Positions 15,977 through 24,931 of a stretch of 58,132 nucleotides of DNA are shown here, in pieces; position 1 is the stretch's first letter, and every line of letters begins with the position of its first letter. The notes under the pieces are model-generated. The model was not told where the DNA came from, ran no database searches, and saw only the letters and a list, made by a program, of their open reading frames with translations. The stretch lies in the NCBI GenBank assembly GCA_002708935.1, contig PAPO01000002.1, positions 26,059-84,190 of the forward strand, in the 5' to 3' direction. A program made the position numbers and the translations under genes. The stretch comes from Acidimicrobiaceae bacterium (GTDB lineage Bacteria; Actinomycetota; Acidimicrobiia; Acidimicrobiales; Poriferisodalaceae).

Positions 15977-17047
15977 ATGAGCCGTTCCATACTTCGAACC
16001 GTCGCCATTCCGCTTGTAGCGGTGGTCCTTGGGCTGTTAATTGGGGCAGTTCTGATCCTTTCCCAAAACGCTTCTCCTTCAACCGCGTATACGGCCTTGG
16101 TGGTGGGAGGCCTAGGTGATGCTGACGCCGTTTTGCGCACCCTACAAAAAGCCACGCCGCTTATCTTTGGGGGCTTGGCCGTGGCATTCGCGTTCAAGGC
16201 GGGGATGTTCAATATTGGTGGGCAAGGCCAGCTGCTTATAGGTGCGGTTTTTGCAGCTGGAGTGGGTTTTGGTATTGACAATCTCCCGATGGTGATCCAT
16301 CTGCCGCTAGCACTTCTGGTAGGTGCTATTGCCGGCGCAATATGGGGAGGTTTGGCAGGCACACTCAAAGCGACAACCGGTGCCCATGAAGTAATCGTCA
16401 CTATCATGCTCAACTTCGTGGCAGGAAATCTCACTGACTGGTTATCTGCGAATCCATGGAAAGACAATTCTGGCAACAACATCGTCGCCCGCACTCCTCT
16501 CGTTGAGGATTCAGCGACGATTCCAACGCTGGGCGCTGTACCGGTCGGTTTCCTGTTAGCGGTGGCGGCTGCGGCAACATGCTGGTTGGTACTTGAACGA
16601 ACTACCTACGGTTTTGAGGTTCGTAGCGTCGGGCACAACAGAAACGCAGCCCGATATTCAGGCATCAAAGTTGGCTGGGTAATGGGTTCCACGATGGCTG
16701 TAGCGGGGATGCTTGCTGCACTCGGTGGTGCAGTCGAAAGCCTCGGCGTTGACGGCCGTTTCGAAGCCGGCGTAAATGTGGGTCTCGGGTTCGAAGGAAT
16801 CACGATTGCTCTTTTGGCGCGTGCCAATCCGCTCGGCGTCATACCTGCAGCGCTGCTGGTTGGACTGATGGAAGCAGGCGCATCTCGCATGCAATTCAAA
16901 GCCGGTGTCGCCCCAGAGCTCATTGACGTCATCCAAGCTCTGATCCTCTTTTTCGTCGCAGCACCCATCATCATTAGGTGGTTGCTACGTATGCGTCATG
17001 ACACCTCGGAACAGCTCCAACTTGGGGCCGGGTGGGGGAAGTCATGA
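15977..17047 (+). CDS. ABC transporter permease (nucleoside-type, BMP system)
   Basis: A 356-residue integral membrane protein of the RbsC/NupP-like permease family. The first helix (AIPLVAVVLGLLIGAVLIL) is followed by a loop, then ATPLIFGGLAVAFAFKAGMFNIGGQGQLLIGA, the conserved permease stretch contacting the ATPase, and a series of Gly-rich helices to about residue 335. I start at the ATG at 15977 because upstream GTG codons (15956, 15958) lie inside the hairpin. It overlaps the second permease by four bases (ATGA), so the two are translated together and likely form a heterodimeric channel. Confidence 0.88.
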   Translation: MSRSILRTVAIPLVAVVLGLLIGAVLILSQNASPSTAYTALVVGGLGDADAVLRTLQKATPLIFGGLAVAFAFKAGMFNIGGQGQLLIGAVFAAGVGFGIDNLPMVIHLPLALLVGAIAGAIWGGLAGTLKATTGAHEVIVTIMLNFVAGNLTDWLSANPWKDNSGNNIVARTPLVEDSATIPTLGAVPVGFLLAVAAAATCWLVLERTTYGFEVRSVGHNRNAARYSGIKVGWVMGSTMAVAGMLAALGGAVESLGVDGRFEAGVNVGLGFEGITIALLARANPLGVIPAALLVGLMEAGASRMQFKAGVAPELIDVIQALILFFVAAPIIIRWLLRMRHDTSEQLQLGAGWGKS

Positions 17048-18036
17048 AACCTCAACAAAAACAACTCCTGTACGCGGGCCTCGCTGTCATGCTCGTCGTC
17101 ATTTGGCTCTTTTACTCAGCAGATGGCCCGCAAACCACAGCTGTGCTTGCCGGGACCGTGCGCGCTGCGACGCTTCTCGCCCTTGGCGCTATGTGCGGAA
17201 TGATTGGTGAGCGCTCAGGGGTCGTAAATATTGGGATCGAAGGCCAGTTTCTTCTGTCAGCGTTCGCTGCGTTCACGGTTGCATCGATGACGGGCTCTTT
17301 GTTTATGGGCACTGTTGCCGGTATCGGGATGGGTCTCATGATGGGTTGGATGCTTGCGGCGATGGCTGTAGGACTCAAGGTCGACCAAATCATTGCTGGC
17401 ACGGTCTTGAACATCGCTGCGTTGGGTCTGACTTCATTTTTCTATGACCGAAGTCGCTCCTTAGGGATGGGGAAATACACCAATATTGATCTCGGCCCCC
17501 TTGCTGATATCCCACTTGTAGGGACAGTGTTCTTCAGCCGACCACCTCTCACCTACTTAACTATGGCGCTACTCGTCGTAGTCCATATCGCCCTATTTCG
17601 GTCGGTTTGGGGTATGCGAACCCGAGCTATAGGTGAGCACCCCGGTGCCGCTGACACAGTAGGCATCGACGTTTTGAAATTGCGATATTTCAACGTCACT
17701 CTTGCGGGAGGGTTGGCCGGTCTTGGAGGCGCCTATTTAGCTCTTGAGGCCGTCGGCACATTCAGTCGAGCAATGTCCGGCGGCCGAGGTTTCTTGGCCT
17801 TAGCCGTAATGATCTTTGGAAGACGCACCCCGTTCGGTGCCTACGCTGCTGCGTTGTTTTTCGGGTTCACAACTGCTCTTCAAAATCAATTTCAGTTAAA
17901 CAACACCTTCGACATCCCACCGCAATTTGTTGGCATGCTTCCGTTTGTTGTGACGATCATCGTCGTAGCCCTCAGCGGACTCGTCGGGTCCATGCGTGAC
18001 CCAGCGGCACTCGGACAGAACTACGAAAAAGGTTGA
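17044..18036 (+). CDS. ABC transporter permease, second subunit (nucleoside-type)
   Basis: A 330-residue permease of the same superfamily as its upstream partner, with about ten hydrophobic segments. It contains the recognisable GMIGERSGVVNIGIEGQFLLSAF motif, which is the E-G loop that engages the ATPase, and GHLAGGLAGLGG-like sequence (TLAGGLAGLGGAYLAL). The start is ATG 17044, preceded by GGGGGA and overlapping the stop of the first permease, rather than GTG 17032. The pair of unlike permeases of about 350 and 330 residues is characteristic of BMP-type nucleoside importers. Confidence 0.88.
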   Translation: MKPQQKQLLYAGLAVMLVVIWLFYSADGPQTTAVLAGTVRAATLLALGAMCGMIGERSGVVNIGIEGQFLLSAFAAFTVASMTGSLFMGTVAGIGMGLMMGWMLAAMAVGLKVDQIIAGTVLNIAALGLTSFFYDRSRSLGMGKYTNIDLGPLADIPLVGTVFFSRPPLTYLTMALLVVVHIALFRSVWGMRTRAIGEHPGAADTVGIDVLKLRYFNVTLAGGLAGLGGAYLALEAVGTFSRAMSGGRGFLALAVMIFGRRTPFGAYAAALFFGFTTALQNQFQLNNTFDIPPQFVGMLPFVVTIIVVALSGLVGSMRDPAALGQNYEKG

Positions 18037-18038
18037 GC

Positions 18039-19550
18039 ATGTCGGAAATCCTTCTCGCCGCGCAGAACGTTACGAAACGGTTTCCAGGTGTTTTGGCAAA
18101 CGATGATGTTTCTATACGTCTCCGACCCGGACGAATTCTCGCCCTCCTAGGTGAAAACGGTGCCGGCAAAAGTACTCTCGTGAATGTTCTCTTCGGGATG
18201 TACCGGCCTGACAGCGGTCAGGTAGTGATCAAAGATGAAACGGTAGAGCTTCACGGTCCGGATGACGCCATCTCTCGGGGCATTGGAATGGTGCACCAAC
18301 ATTTCCAGTTAGTGCCGCCGATGCGTGTGGTGGAGAACATTGTGTTGGGTGAAGAACCAACAAAGCGTGGTTTGGTCGACCTCGATGAAGCACGAAACAG
18401 AGTCGTCGAACTGTCGGAACGATATGGACTGGAAATTGACCCGGATGCTCTGGTCGAAGATTTACCGGTCGGCATGCAACAACGCGTCGAAATACTCAAA
18501 GCGCTGTATCGCAACGCAGATGTCTTGATTTTGGATGAACCAACTGGTGTTTTGACTCCACAAGAAGCAGACCATCTGTTAGGTGTGCTGAGGGAGCTAA
18601 CCGAAACCGGTCTTGGCATCGTCTTCATTACCCATAAATTGCGCGAGGTTCTTGCAATTGCTGACGACATCGTTGTCTTGCGTAACGGGCAAGTAGTTGG
18701 CGAAACAACCCCATCACAAACCAGCGAGAGCGGTTTGGCAGAGATGATGGTCGGGCGCAGCGTCGTGCTTCAGGTAGAAAAGTCTATTGCCGACCCAGGT
18801 GACGTGGTTCTCAAGGTCAACGAACTAGAAGTGAACGATGACCGAGGCCAGATCGCGCTTGACGGGTTGAACTTCGAAGTTCGAGCCGGGGAGATATTGG
18901 GTGTTGCCGGTGTGGAAGGTAATGGACAACGAGAGTTGGTCGAAGCCATTACAGGGCTGCGCCATCCATCAGTTGGGCTTATGGAAATTGACGGCGAAGA
19001 ATTAAGTAGCGGCTCGCCGAGACAAATAACCAAAAAAGGAGTGGCACACATCCCAGAGGACCGTGAAAAGCACGGCGTCGTAGCCGTTTACTCAGTCGCT
19101 GAGAATTCGGTACTTAACCGCTATCACCGGAGGCCATTTTCTATTCGAGGGATTTTACGGAGAGACGTCATTCGAGGTCATGCCCGAGACGTTGTCGATG
19201 AGTTCGACGTGCGGACACCCAGTGTCTCAGTCCCAGCTTCGAGTCTTAGTGGCGGAAACAAACAGAAACTCATAGTCGGTAGAGAATTTAGCGATGAGAT
19301 CAAATTGTTGATCGCGGCCCAACCCACCCGTGGTATCGATATCGGCGCTATTGAGTTCATTCATCGGCGCATCTTGGAACAGCGGGACAAAGGCACTGCG
19401 GTTCTGCTTGTGTCAGCAGAACTCGACGAAATTCTTGGACTTTCGGACCGCATCGCTGTTTTGTATGACGGAAAGATAATGGATGTCATAGATGCCCAAG
19501 ATGCCGACCGAGAGAAAATCGGACTCCTTATGGCAGGCATCACCGATTAG
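18039..19550 (+). CDS. Double-domain ABC transporter ATPase (nucleoside-type)
   Basis: About 503 residues with two nucleotide-binding domains. The first (1-240) has Walker A LGENGAGKSTLVN, a Q-loop near GMVHQHFQ and Walker B VLILDEPTGVLTPQE. The second (about 255-500) has a degenerate Walker A (GVEGNGQREL, lacking the GKS/T), an intact LSGGNKQK signature and a Walker B region LLIAAQPTRGIDIG. Such asymmetric pairs are normal for sugar and nucleoside importers such as RbsA. ATG at 18039 lies two bases after the permease stop. The gene ends convergent with the aldolase gene. Confidence 0.92.
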   Translation: MSEILLAAQNVTKRFPGVLANDDVSIRLRPGRILALLGENGAGKSTLVNVLFGMYRPDSGQVVIKDETVELHGPDDAISRGIGMVHQHFQLVPPMRVVENIVLGEEPTKRGLVDLDEARNRVVELSERYGLEIDPDALVEDLPVGMQQRVEILKALYRNADVLILDEPTGVLTPQEADHLLGVLRELTETGLGIVFITHKLREVLAIADDIVVLRNGQVVGETTPSQTSESGLAEMMVGRSVVLQVEKSIADPGDVVLKVNELEVNDDRGQIALDGLNFEVRAGEILGVAGVEGNGQRELVEAITGLRHPSVGLMEIDGEELSSGSPRQITKKGVAHIPEDREKHGVVAVYSVAENSVLNRYHRRPFSIRGILRRDVIRGHARDVVDEFDVRTPSVSVPASSLSGGNKQKLIVGREFSDEIKLLIAAQPTRGIDIGAIEFIHRRILEQRDKGTAVLLVSAELDEILGLSDRIAVLYDGKIMDVIDAQDADREKIGLLMAGITD

Positions 19551-19559
19551 TCCGACCAT

Positions 19560-21533
19560 TTAGATCACTCGGTCGCTGCCACCATCGATGGGGATTTGAG
19601 CTCCTGTTATTTGACGGAATGAATGACCGCACATGGCCGCCACGAGTTCTCCGACGTCAGTGCTTGTTATTTCCTGGCCAAGAAGATTTCGGCGTTTGTA
19701 TTCGTCTGCGGTGAGCCCGTAATTTGCTGCTCTTTCGTTAACAAGTTCTTGCGACCATAAGCCAGTGTCAAATATGCCATCAGGATGAATTGTGTTAACA
19801 ACGATTCCGTCATCAGCCCACTCCAGTGCGGCTACGCGACCTAATTGTGTAACCGCTGCTTTCGAGGCGCTATAGGCGGCGGCACCTTTTCCCGGTGCAG
19901 GAACGTTCTTTGACCCAACCAGTAGGACCCGACCACCGCCTGGTGCTAGAGCAAGAAACGGATGTGTCACCTGAAGCAAGTTAGTAACCCCATTTAAGTT
20001 CACGGACAGAGTCGTCTCCCAGTCACTCTGAACAATGTCAGCTATCTCATTAGAAGCGCCGAAAATTCCTGCAGCAGCGACCACTATGTCGATACCCCCG
20101 AAACGTTCGACCCCCAGTTTGACGGCAGTAGCTAAAGATTCGGGATCTGTGACGTCAGCAGTTAGCTCGAGAAGAGAAGGACTCGCAGGAGTTCCCGATG
20201 TGTTGAGATCTATTCCGACAACGGTTGCACCTCTGCTAATGAGCGCTTCGACGCATGCCCGTCCAATCCCGGACGCAGAACCGGTCACTACTGCCACTTC
20301 GCCCGACATAGCAGGGGGTTGCCCTGATTTCGCCAACTTCGCTTGTTCGAGTTCCCAATACTCAACTTCAAACAGATCTGTTTCCGGGAGAGCTACAAAC
20401 CCCCCGAGCCCTTCGGAGGCTTCAATCACGTCAATCGTATGTAAGTAAATGTCCGAAGCTATTTCGCAGTCACTAATCCTTGCCCCAGCGGTTAAGAGAC
20501 CTAACTCTGGATCAAGCACTACTCGGGGAGCGGGATCAAGCTCTTGGACGCCAGGAAAACGATCTTGGTTCCGTTCGAAGTAGCTGTGATAGTTCGAAAC
20601 AAACTCGTCAATGTCGCGGCCGATCAGCGGAAATTGTTTTGTTCTAATGACATGATCAGGTGTCGCGGGTCCGCGACAGGCGACATCGGCGACGTCAGAA
20701 CGTGCAGCGAAACCGTTTGCTCGCTGATTTGGAGTCCGAACCAGCAGCATGGGTCGACCCGCAGCATTCGACAAACGCCCTCTGAGCGTTGCCTGATCCA
20801 ACGCAGAGCCCGTCGCATTTACTGGCGTCGCCAGAGTGGCTGAAATGGTTATATCGACTTCTGCCTTTGCTCTCAGGTACTCCTCGGCCTCGGTAATTGC
20901 TTCAATCATGTTGTTGTAGGCCTGCTCGGTTGTGTCACCGAAGGTGAACACACCGTGATTCATCAGCACCATTGCCACTGTGTCAGCGTTCGCTTGTTTT
21001 TCGAACTCGAACGCACATGCCTTTGCTAGGTCGAAACCAGGCATTACATAGGGCACGACGACGACTGAGGTCCCCCATAGTTCTCGAACGCGTTGTTCTC
21101 CTTCCCTGGTATTGGTCAAAGCCAATGCCGCGTCAGCGTGAGTGTGTTGCACGGCTGTGAATGGCAGAGAGGCATGCAAGATCGCTTCGACTGATGGGTT
21201 AGGAGCCGAAGCGTCAAGAAGATTAAGTCGTAACTGATTGACCATTTCGGTATCAGTGAGTGTCGGTAATTCAGCCAAACGTTTGACCGCGTCAAGACGA
21301 AGTGGAGCAAACCCCTGAGGTTCGATTGTGGCGAGATCCCAACCACTGCCTTTGACATACAGAACTTCGACTAGGTCACCGTGTATGTCACTTTCCTGGG
21401 CCTTTACAGAAGTGTTGCCCCCGCCGTGGAGTACGAGAGCTGATTCGGCACCGAGAAGTCGTGAGCCATAAACACATTCGCCCAACGGACCTGAAAACGT
21501 TGAAGCTTCGGTGGCGTTCCACAAATTTTTCAT
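19560..21533 (-). CDS. Fused class II aldolase / short-chain dehydrogenase
   Basis: A 657-residue two-domain enzyme like bifunctional rhamnulose-1-phosphate aldolase/lactaldehyde dehydrogenases (YuxG, RhaEW). Residues 1-400 are a class II (adducin-type) aldolase with zinc ligands His130 and His132 (QHTHADA) and His193 (MNHGVFTFGD), and a phosphate-binding GGGNTSVK. Residues 411-657 are an SDR: VTGSASGIGRA, AAAGIFG, and catalytic Tyr554-Lys558 (YSASK). No rhamnose kinase or isomerase is nearby; instead it follows mtnA with a one-base overlap. I infer cleavage of 5-methylthioribulose-1-P or 5-deoxyribulose-1-P to dihydroxyacetone phosphate and an aldehyde, which the second domain would oxidise or reduce. 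Confidence 0.85.
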   Translation of the reverse strand: MKNLWNATEASTFSGPLGECVYGSRLLGAESALVLHGGGNTSVKAQESDIHGDLVEVLYVKGSGWDLATIEPQGFAPLRLDAVKRLAELPTLTDTEMVNQLRLNLLDASAPNPSVEAILHASLPFTAVQHTHADAALALTNTREGEQRVRELWGTSVVVVPYVMPGFDLAKACAFEFEKQANADTVAMVLMNHGVFTFGDTTEQAYNNMIEAITEAEEYLRAKAEVDITISATLATPVNATGSALDQATLRGRLSNAAGRPMLLVRTPNQRANGFAARSDVADVACRGPATPDHVIRTKQFPLIGRDIDEFVSNYHSYFERNQDRFPGVQELDPAPRVVLDPELGLLTAGARISDCEIASDIYLHTIDVIEASEGLGGFVALPETDLFEVEYWELEQAKLAKSGQPPAMSGEVAVVTGSASGIGRACVEALISRGATVVGIDLNTSGTPASPSLLELTADVTDPESLATAVKLGVERFGGIDIVVAAAGIFGASNEIADIVQSDWETTLSVNLNGVTNLLQVTHPFLALAPGGGRVLLVGSKNVPAPGKGAAAYSASKAAVTQLGRVAALEWADDGIVVNTIHPDGIFDTGLWSQELVNERAANYGLTADEYKRRNLLGQEITSTDVGELVAAMCGHSFRQITGAQIPIDGGSDRVI

Positions 21534-22588
21534 CAGGGGCTCCCGACTCGTGAAAGTGCTTCAGCTATTGAATCTTCAAAAGGGGCTCGTAGCACCCCTG
21601 CTTCAGTAATGATTGCCGTGATTAGATGATTCGGTGTCACGTCAAAGGCCGGGTTAGAAGCAGTCACACCTTGTGGGGTGAGTCTGCTACCTCCAATCTC
21701 ATGGACCTCAATCGCATCACGTTGTTCGATTTCTATGTGGTTCCCAGTTGCTAGCGCAATGTCGATAGTTGAGGTTGGGGCTGCAACATAAAAGGGAATT
21801 CCAGCTTCCCGAGATGCGAGGGCGTGCCCAACAGTACCGATTTTGTTTGCAGCGTCGCCGTTGGCTGCGATGCGATCTGCACCGACTATGTAGGCATCTA
21901 CCTGACCGGATAGAACGGTAGAAGCCATTGCGCTATCTGGAACAACAGTCACGTCTATTCCGGCGTCATCCAATTCCCATGCCGTCAGTCGAGCGCCTTG
22001 TAACAAGGGTCGAGTTTCGGATGCTAAGACTCGCAAAGGCTCGCCAGCTTCGGCCTTAGCGTACATCGGGGCCAAGGCTGTTCCGGTTCCGGCTGTTGCC
22101 AAGCGCCCCGCGTTGCAGTGGGTGCCTATGACGCTGGCGTCGCGCAACAGTTCATGTCCGAGTCGACCAATCTCGTTGCACGCCGCTTCGTCTTCAGCAG
22201 CAACTGCATGTGCCTCGCTGATTAGGGCCGTTCTAAGTGACGTGAGGTCGCGAGCGTCATTCGTTGCTTGATCAATTACCCGGTCGACTGCCCACCGAAG
22301 GTTGACCGCGGTTGGTCTCGCATCACCAATTAGGGTTCGACATTCCTCAAGTCTGCTCTTGGCTTCAGCCAGCGAACTGGGTTGAACCTCGTCGAGAGCC
22401 ACAACCAGCGCTAAGGACCCGAAGGCCCCTAAGGCAGGAGCACCGCGTATAGCTAGCCGCTGTATTGCGTCTACTGCCTGGGCAGCGTTTCGTATTTCAA
22501 TAATTTTGACTTCTGTGGGCAACAGTGTTTGATCGATGATCTGGATGTGGTCGTTGGCCCACACAACTGGCGGTGTCGTGCCTTTCAT
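21533..22588 (-). CDS. mtnA: S-methyl-5-thioribose-1-phosphate isomerase (MtnA-type)
   Basis: A 351-residue aldose-ketose isomerase converting 5-methylthioribose-1-P to 5-methylthioribulose-1-P. Family marks: RLAIRGAPALGAFG (47-56), catalytic Cys158 in GTHCNAGRLAT, catalytic Asp238 in VGADRIAANGD, and the C-terminal NPAFDVTPNHLITAIITEAG. The closely related 5-deoxyribose-1-P isomerase DrdI has the same motifs, so substrate preference is open. No mtnB, mtnC/W or mtnD genes of the methionine salvage pathway are near; the downstream gene is a fused aldolase instead, pointing to a carbon-salvage shunt. Overlaps both neighbours by one base. Confidence 0.9.
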   Translation of the reverse strand: MKGTTPPVVWANDHIQIIDQTLLPTEVKIIEIRNAAQAVDAIQRLAIRGAPALGAFGSLALVVALDEVQPSSLAEAKSRLEECRTLIGDARPTAVNLRWAVDRVIDQATNDARDLTSLRTALISEAHAVAAEDEAACNEIGRLGHELLRDASVIGTHCNAGRLATAGTGTALAPMYAKAEAGEPLRVLASETRPLLQGARLTAWELDDAGIDVTVVPDSAMASTVLSGQVDAYIVGADRIAANGDAANKIGTVGHALASREAGIPFYVAAPTSTIDIALATGNHIEIEQRDAIEVHEIGGSRLTPQGVTASNPAFDVTPNHLITAIITEAGVLRAPFEDSIAEALSRVGSP

Positions 22589-23208
22589 TATTCAGTTCCA
22601 TAGAGACGATCACCGGCATCGCCCAGCCCCGGCAAAATATAACCGACATCGTTCAGACCTCGGTCAAGGGCGGCAGTAACCACTCGTACATCTGGATGAT
22701 GTGTTTGTAGATGAGCTACCCCCTCAGGAGCAGCTACAACGCACATCAATGTGACACTTGCAGGAGTTTCAACGGTCACCCGGTCGAGGGCAGCGACTGC
22801 GCTGTGCCCTGTCGCCAACATTGGATCGACGACCAGCACATGACGGCCCGAAAGCTTTGGAAGCTTTACAAGGTATTCCATTGCCTCCAAGGTTTCATGG
22901 TCTCTTTCGAGGCCAATAAATCCGACGTCAGCGTCAGACAAGATCGTTAAGACTCCGTCGAGTAGCCCGTTGCCGGCGCGAAGTACCGAAATTACGACGG
23001 GCGTGCCGCCCTCTAGTTGCAGGCCTTTTGTTTTCTCGAGTGGCGTGTGGACATCTATCTCTGCGGTCGGCAAATCTTCCGTGGCGTAGGGGACCATCAA
23101 TTGGCCGATCTGCCGCAATAACCGACGGAACTCTTCATAGTTAGTATCAATAGACCGCAAACGGTCGGTCCAAGCCGTGACTACAGGATGCTCTACAAGA
23201 TTAAACAC
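22588..23208 (-). CDS. upp: Uracil phosphoribosyltransferase
   Basis: A 206-residue type I PRTase making UMP from uracil and PRPP. Visible are ISVLRAGNGLLDGV near residue 75, the PRPP loop DPMLATGHSAVAALDRV (normally DPMLATGGS; one Gly is His here) and the uracil-recognising C-terminus GLNDVGYILPGLGDAGDRLYGTE. It leads the upp-mtnA-aldolase unit with one-base overlaps and is divergent from psuG, whose product is uracil, so the two fit as consecutive steps of pseudouridine or uridine salvage. Confidence 0.93.
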   Translation of the reverse strand: MFNLVEHPVVTAWTDRLRSIDTNYEEFRRLLRQIGQLMVPYATEDLPTAEIDVHTPLEKTKGLQLEGGTPVVISVLRAGNGLLDGVLTILSDADVGFIGLERDHETLEAMEYLVKLPKLSGRHVLVVDPMLATGHSAVAALDRVTVETPASVTLMCVVAAPEGVAHLQTHHPDVRVVTAALDRGLNDVGYILPGLGDAGDRLYGTE

Positions 23209-23279
23209 GACACCACAGTAGAAGCCGGCACGACTGGATGCCGCATGGCTGACATGCTGTAGTCACTAGGGAGGATTAA

Positions 23280-24179
23280 ATGATTGTTTTGGGTGACGAA
23301 GTTAGAACCGCTATTGCGGCGCAACATCCAGTTGTAGCTTTGGAATCGACGATCTTCTCTAACCTAGGACTCCCTTCTCCAGCTAATGCCGAGGCATTGG
23401 AAATATGTGTGTCGGCCATTCGTGAAGAGGGCGCAGTTCCTGCATTGACAGCGGTGCTTGATGGGGTGATTTGGGCTGGTGTTCCAGAAGAACTCTATGA
23501 ACGCGTGCTCGACTGTTCAGTCAAAGTAGCTGCTCGAGGTCTAGCCGCTGCGACTTCGCAGCAATTCCCCTCCGGAGCGACCACGGTTTCAGCGAGTGTT
23601 GTTATAGCTGACCGAGTTGGGATTGAAGTCTTTGCAACAGGTGGAATCGGAGGAGTGCATCGCGAGAGTCAGCTCACCGGTGATGTCTCAGCAGATCTTG
23701 ATGCGATAGCTCGACATCAAGTGATGGTGGTGAGTGCTGGCGCCAAAGCTTTTCTGGATTTACCTCGCACTTTGGAGTATTTAGAGACTCAATCGGTTCC
23801 GGTCGTTGGATGGCAGACTGATGACTTTCCAGCGTTTTACACTCGCAGCTCTGGCCTAGAAGTCACCCACCGAGTTGATGATGCTAGGGCTGCAGCAGAC
23901 TTCCACCTTGCTCGTCGAGCTTTTGGCCAAGGAGGCACGCTTCTCGTAGTTCCCATTCCGTCGGTTGCTGAGCTTGACCGTGATGAAATTGATCGAGCAA
24001 TCAATACAAGTCTGGAAGAGGTGCGAGATCTTCGACTTGCAGGCCCGTCGGTTACACCGCACGTTTTGGCTGCCGTTGAGAAGGCAACCGAGGGGGACAG
24101 CGTTTCGGCGAATCTGGCTCTCGCGAGAAACAATGCAAGTGTTGCGGGGCAAGTTGCTGCGGCGATAGCCGCGCAGTGA
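23280..24179 (+). CDS. psuG: Pseudouridine-5'-phosphate glycosidase
   Basis: A 299-residue enzyme that reversibly splits pseudouridine 5'-phosphate to uracil and ribose 5-phosphate. Key family stretches: VVALESTIFSNLGLPSPANAE (N-terminal, with active-site Glu), AARGLAAATSQQFPSGATTVSASV, FATGGIGGVHR, VSAGAKAFLDLPRTLEYLET (Lys) and VPVVGWQTDDFPAFY. A strong Shine-Dalgarno AGGGAGGA (23268-23275) precedes the ATG. The partner kinase PsuK is not in the window. Divergent from upp by 71 bases; it overlaps the following permease gene by four bases, so they are co-translated. Confidence 0.93.
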   Translation: MIVLGDEVRTAIAAQHPVVALESTIFSNLGLPSPANAEALEICVSAIREEGAVPALTAVLDGVIWAGVPEELYERVLDCSVKVAARGLAAATSQQFPSGATTVSASVVIADRVGIEVFATGGIGGVHRESQLTGDVSADLDAIARHQVMVVSAGAKAFLDLPRTLEYLETQSVPVVGWQTDDFPAFYTRSSGLEVTHRVDDARAAADFHLARRAFGQGGTLLVVPIPSVAELDRDEIDRAINTSLEEVRDLRLAGPSVTPHVLAAVEKATEGDSVSANLALARNNASVAGQVAAAIAAQ

Positions 24180-24913
24180 ACGCTTTCGAACTGTTGGTAG
24201 TGGCCCTGGCAGTGATCTTGGGGTCACTCGTTAAAGGCACCACGGGTCTCGGGTTGCCTCTTACATCAGTGCCAGTAATAGCTTTTTTTGTAGGTGTCCA
24301 AGATGCTGTTGTCATCATGGCTGCGCCTACCGCAGTTAGCAACGCGATGCTGGTGAGGGAGTACAGAAGAGAGCTGCGGTCCGCTGAGGGTCTTTTGATG
24401 TTCGCCGGTTTGGGATCAATCGGCGCCATCACTGGCGCATGGCTGCTGCCTCGAATTAATGATCAGTTGCTGTTTCTTTTCTTGGCTTTGCTCCTGACGT
24501 CGTTTTTGATTTGGAGATTGTCTGCCGCAAAGCCAACGTGGTCTCCGAACTTTCAGAAGTGGGGCAAGATACCTGTCGCACTCACTTGTGGAGTTGCTCA
24601 AGGTGCGACTGGTATTTCCGGCCCAATCGTTGCCGCTTGGTTCCAGGGCTTGGGTGTTTCGCGCGAGCGCTTCGTCGTGTCGAACACAGCGATCTTTCTG
24701 TTTGCGGGAATTAGCCAACTCATTACTCTGACTGTCACTGGTCAATGGTCAAATCAAAGAATCGTCGGCGCCTTTATGGCTGCCGTGGTCGTGGCTGTAG
24801 CCCTTCCTTTTGGAATAAGAATCGGTCGTACCATCGATGCCGCCCGTTTCAACATGGCCGTGAGCACAATCATCGCGATTTGTACGATTAGTTTGTTGAT
24901 TCGAGCGTTCTAG
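24176..24913 (+). CDS. TauE/SafE family membrane permease
   Basis: A 245-residue membrane protein with about eight hydrophobic helices in two repeats. The family signatures GSLVKGTTGLGLPLTSVPV near the N-terminus and GVAQGATGISGPIVAAWF in the middle are both present. Members export or import sulfoacetate, sulfite or other organic anions; substrate unknown. Starts at GTG 24176, overlapping the psuG stop. Being coupled to psuG and 18 bases ahead of menE, it may carry an anion linked to nucleoside breakdown, but that is a guess from position only. Confidence 0.88.
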   Translation: MNAFELLVVALAVILGSLVKGTTGLGLPLTSVPVIAFFVGVQDAVVIMAAPTAVSNAMLVREYRRELRSAEGLLMFAGLGSIGAITGAWLLPRINDQLLFLFLALLLTSFLIWRLSAAKPTWSPNFQKWGKIPVALTCGVAQGATGISGPIVAAWFQGLGVSRERFVVSNTAIFLFAGISQLITLTVTGQWSNQRIVGAFMAAVVVAVALPFGIRIGRTIDAARFNMAVSTIIAICTISLLIRAF

Positions 24914-24931
24914 AACACCGGTAACGTCATC

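Noticed and set aside
19560-21533. Assignment of the fused aldolase-dehydrogenase to rhamnose degradation
   Set aside because: The protein resembles rhamnulose-1-P aldolase fusions, but no rhamnose isomerase, kinase, mutarotase or transporter is nearby and it is coupled to mtnA, so rhamnose is not supported as the substrate.
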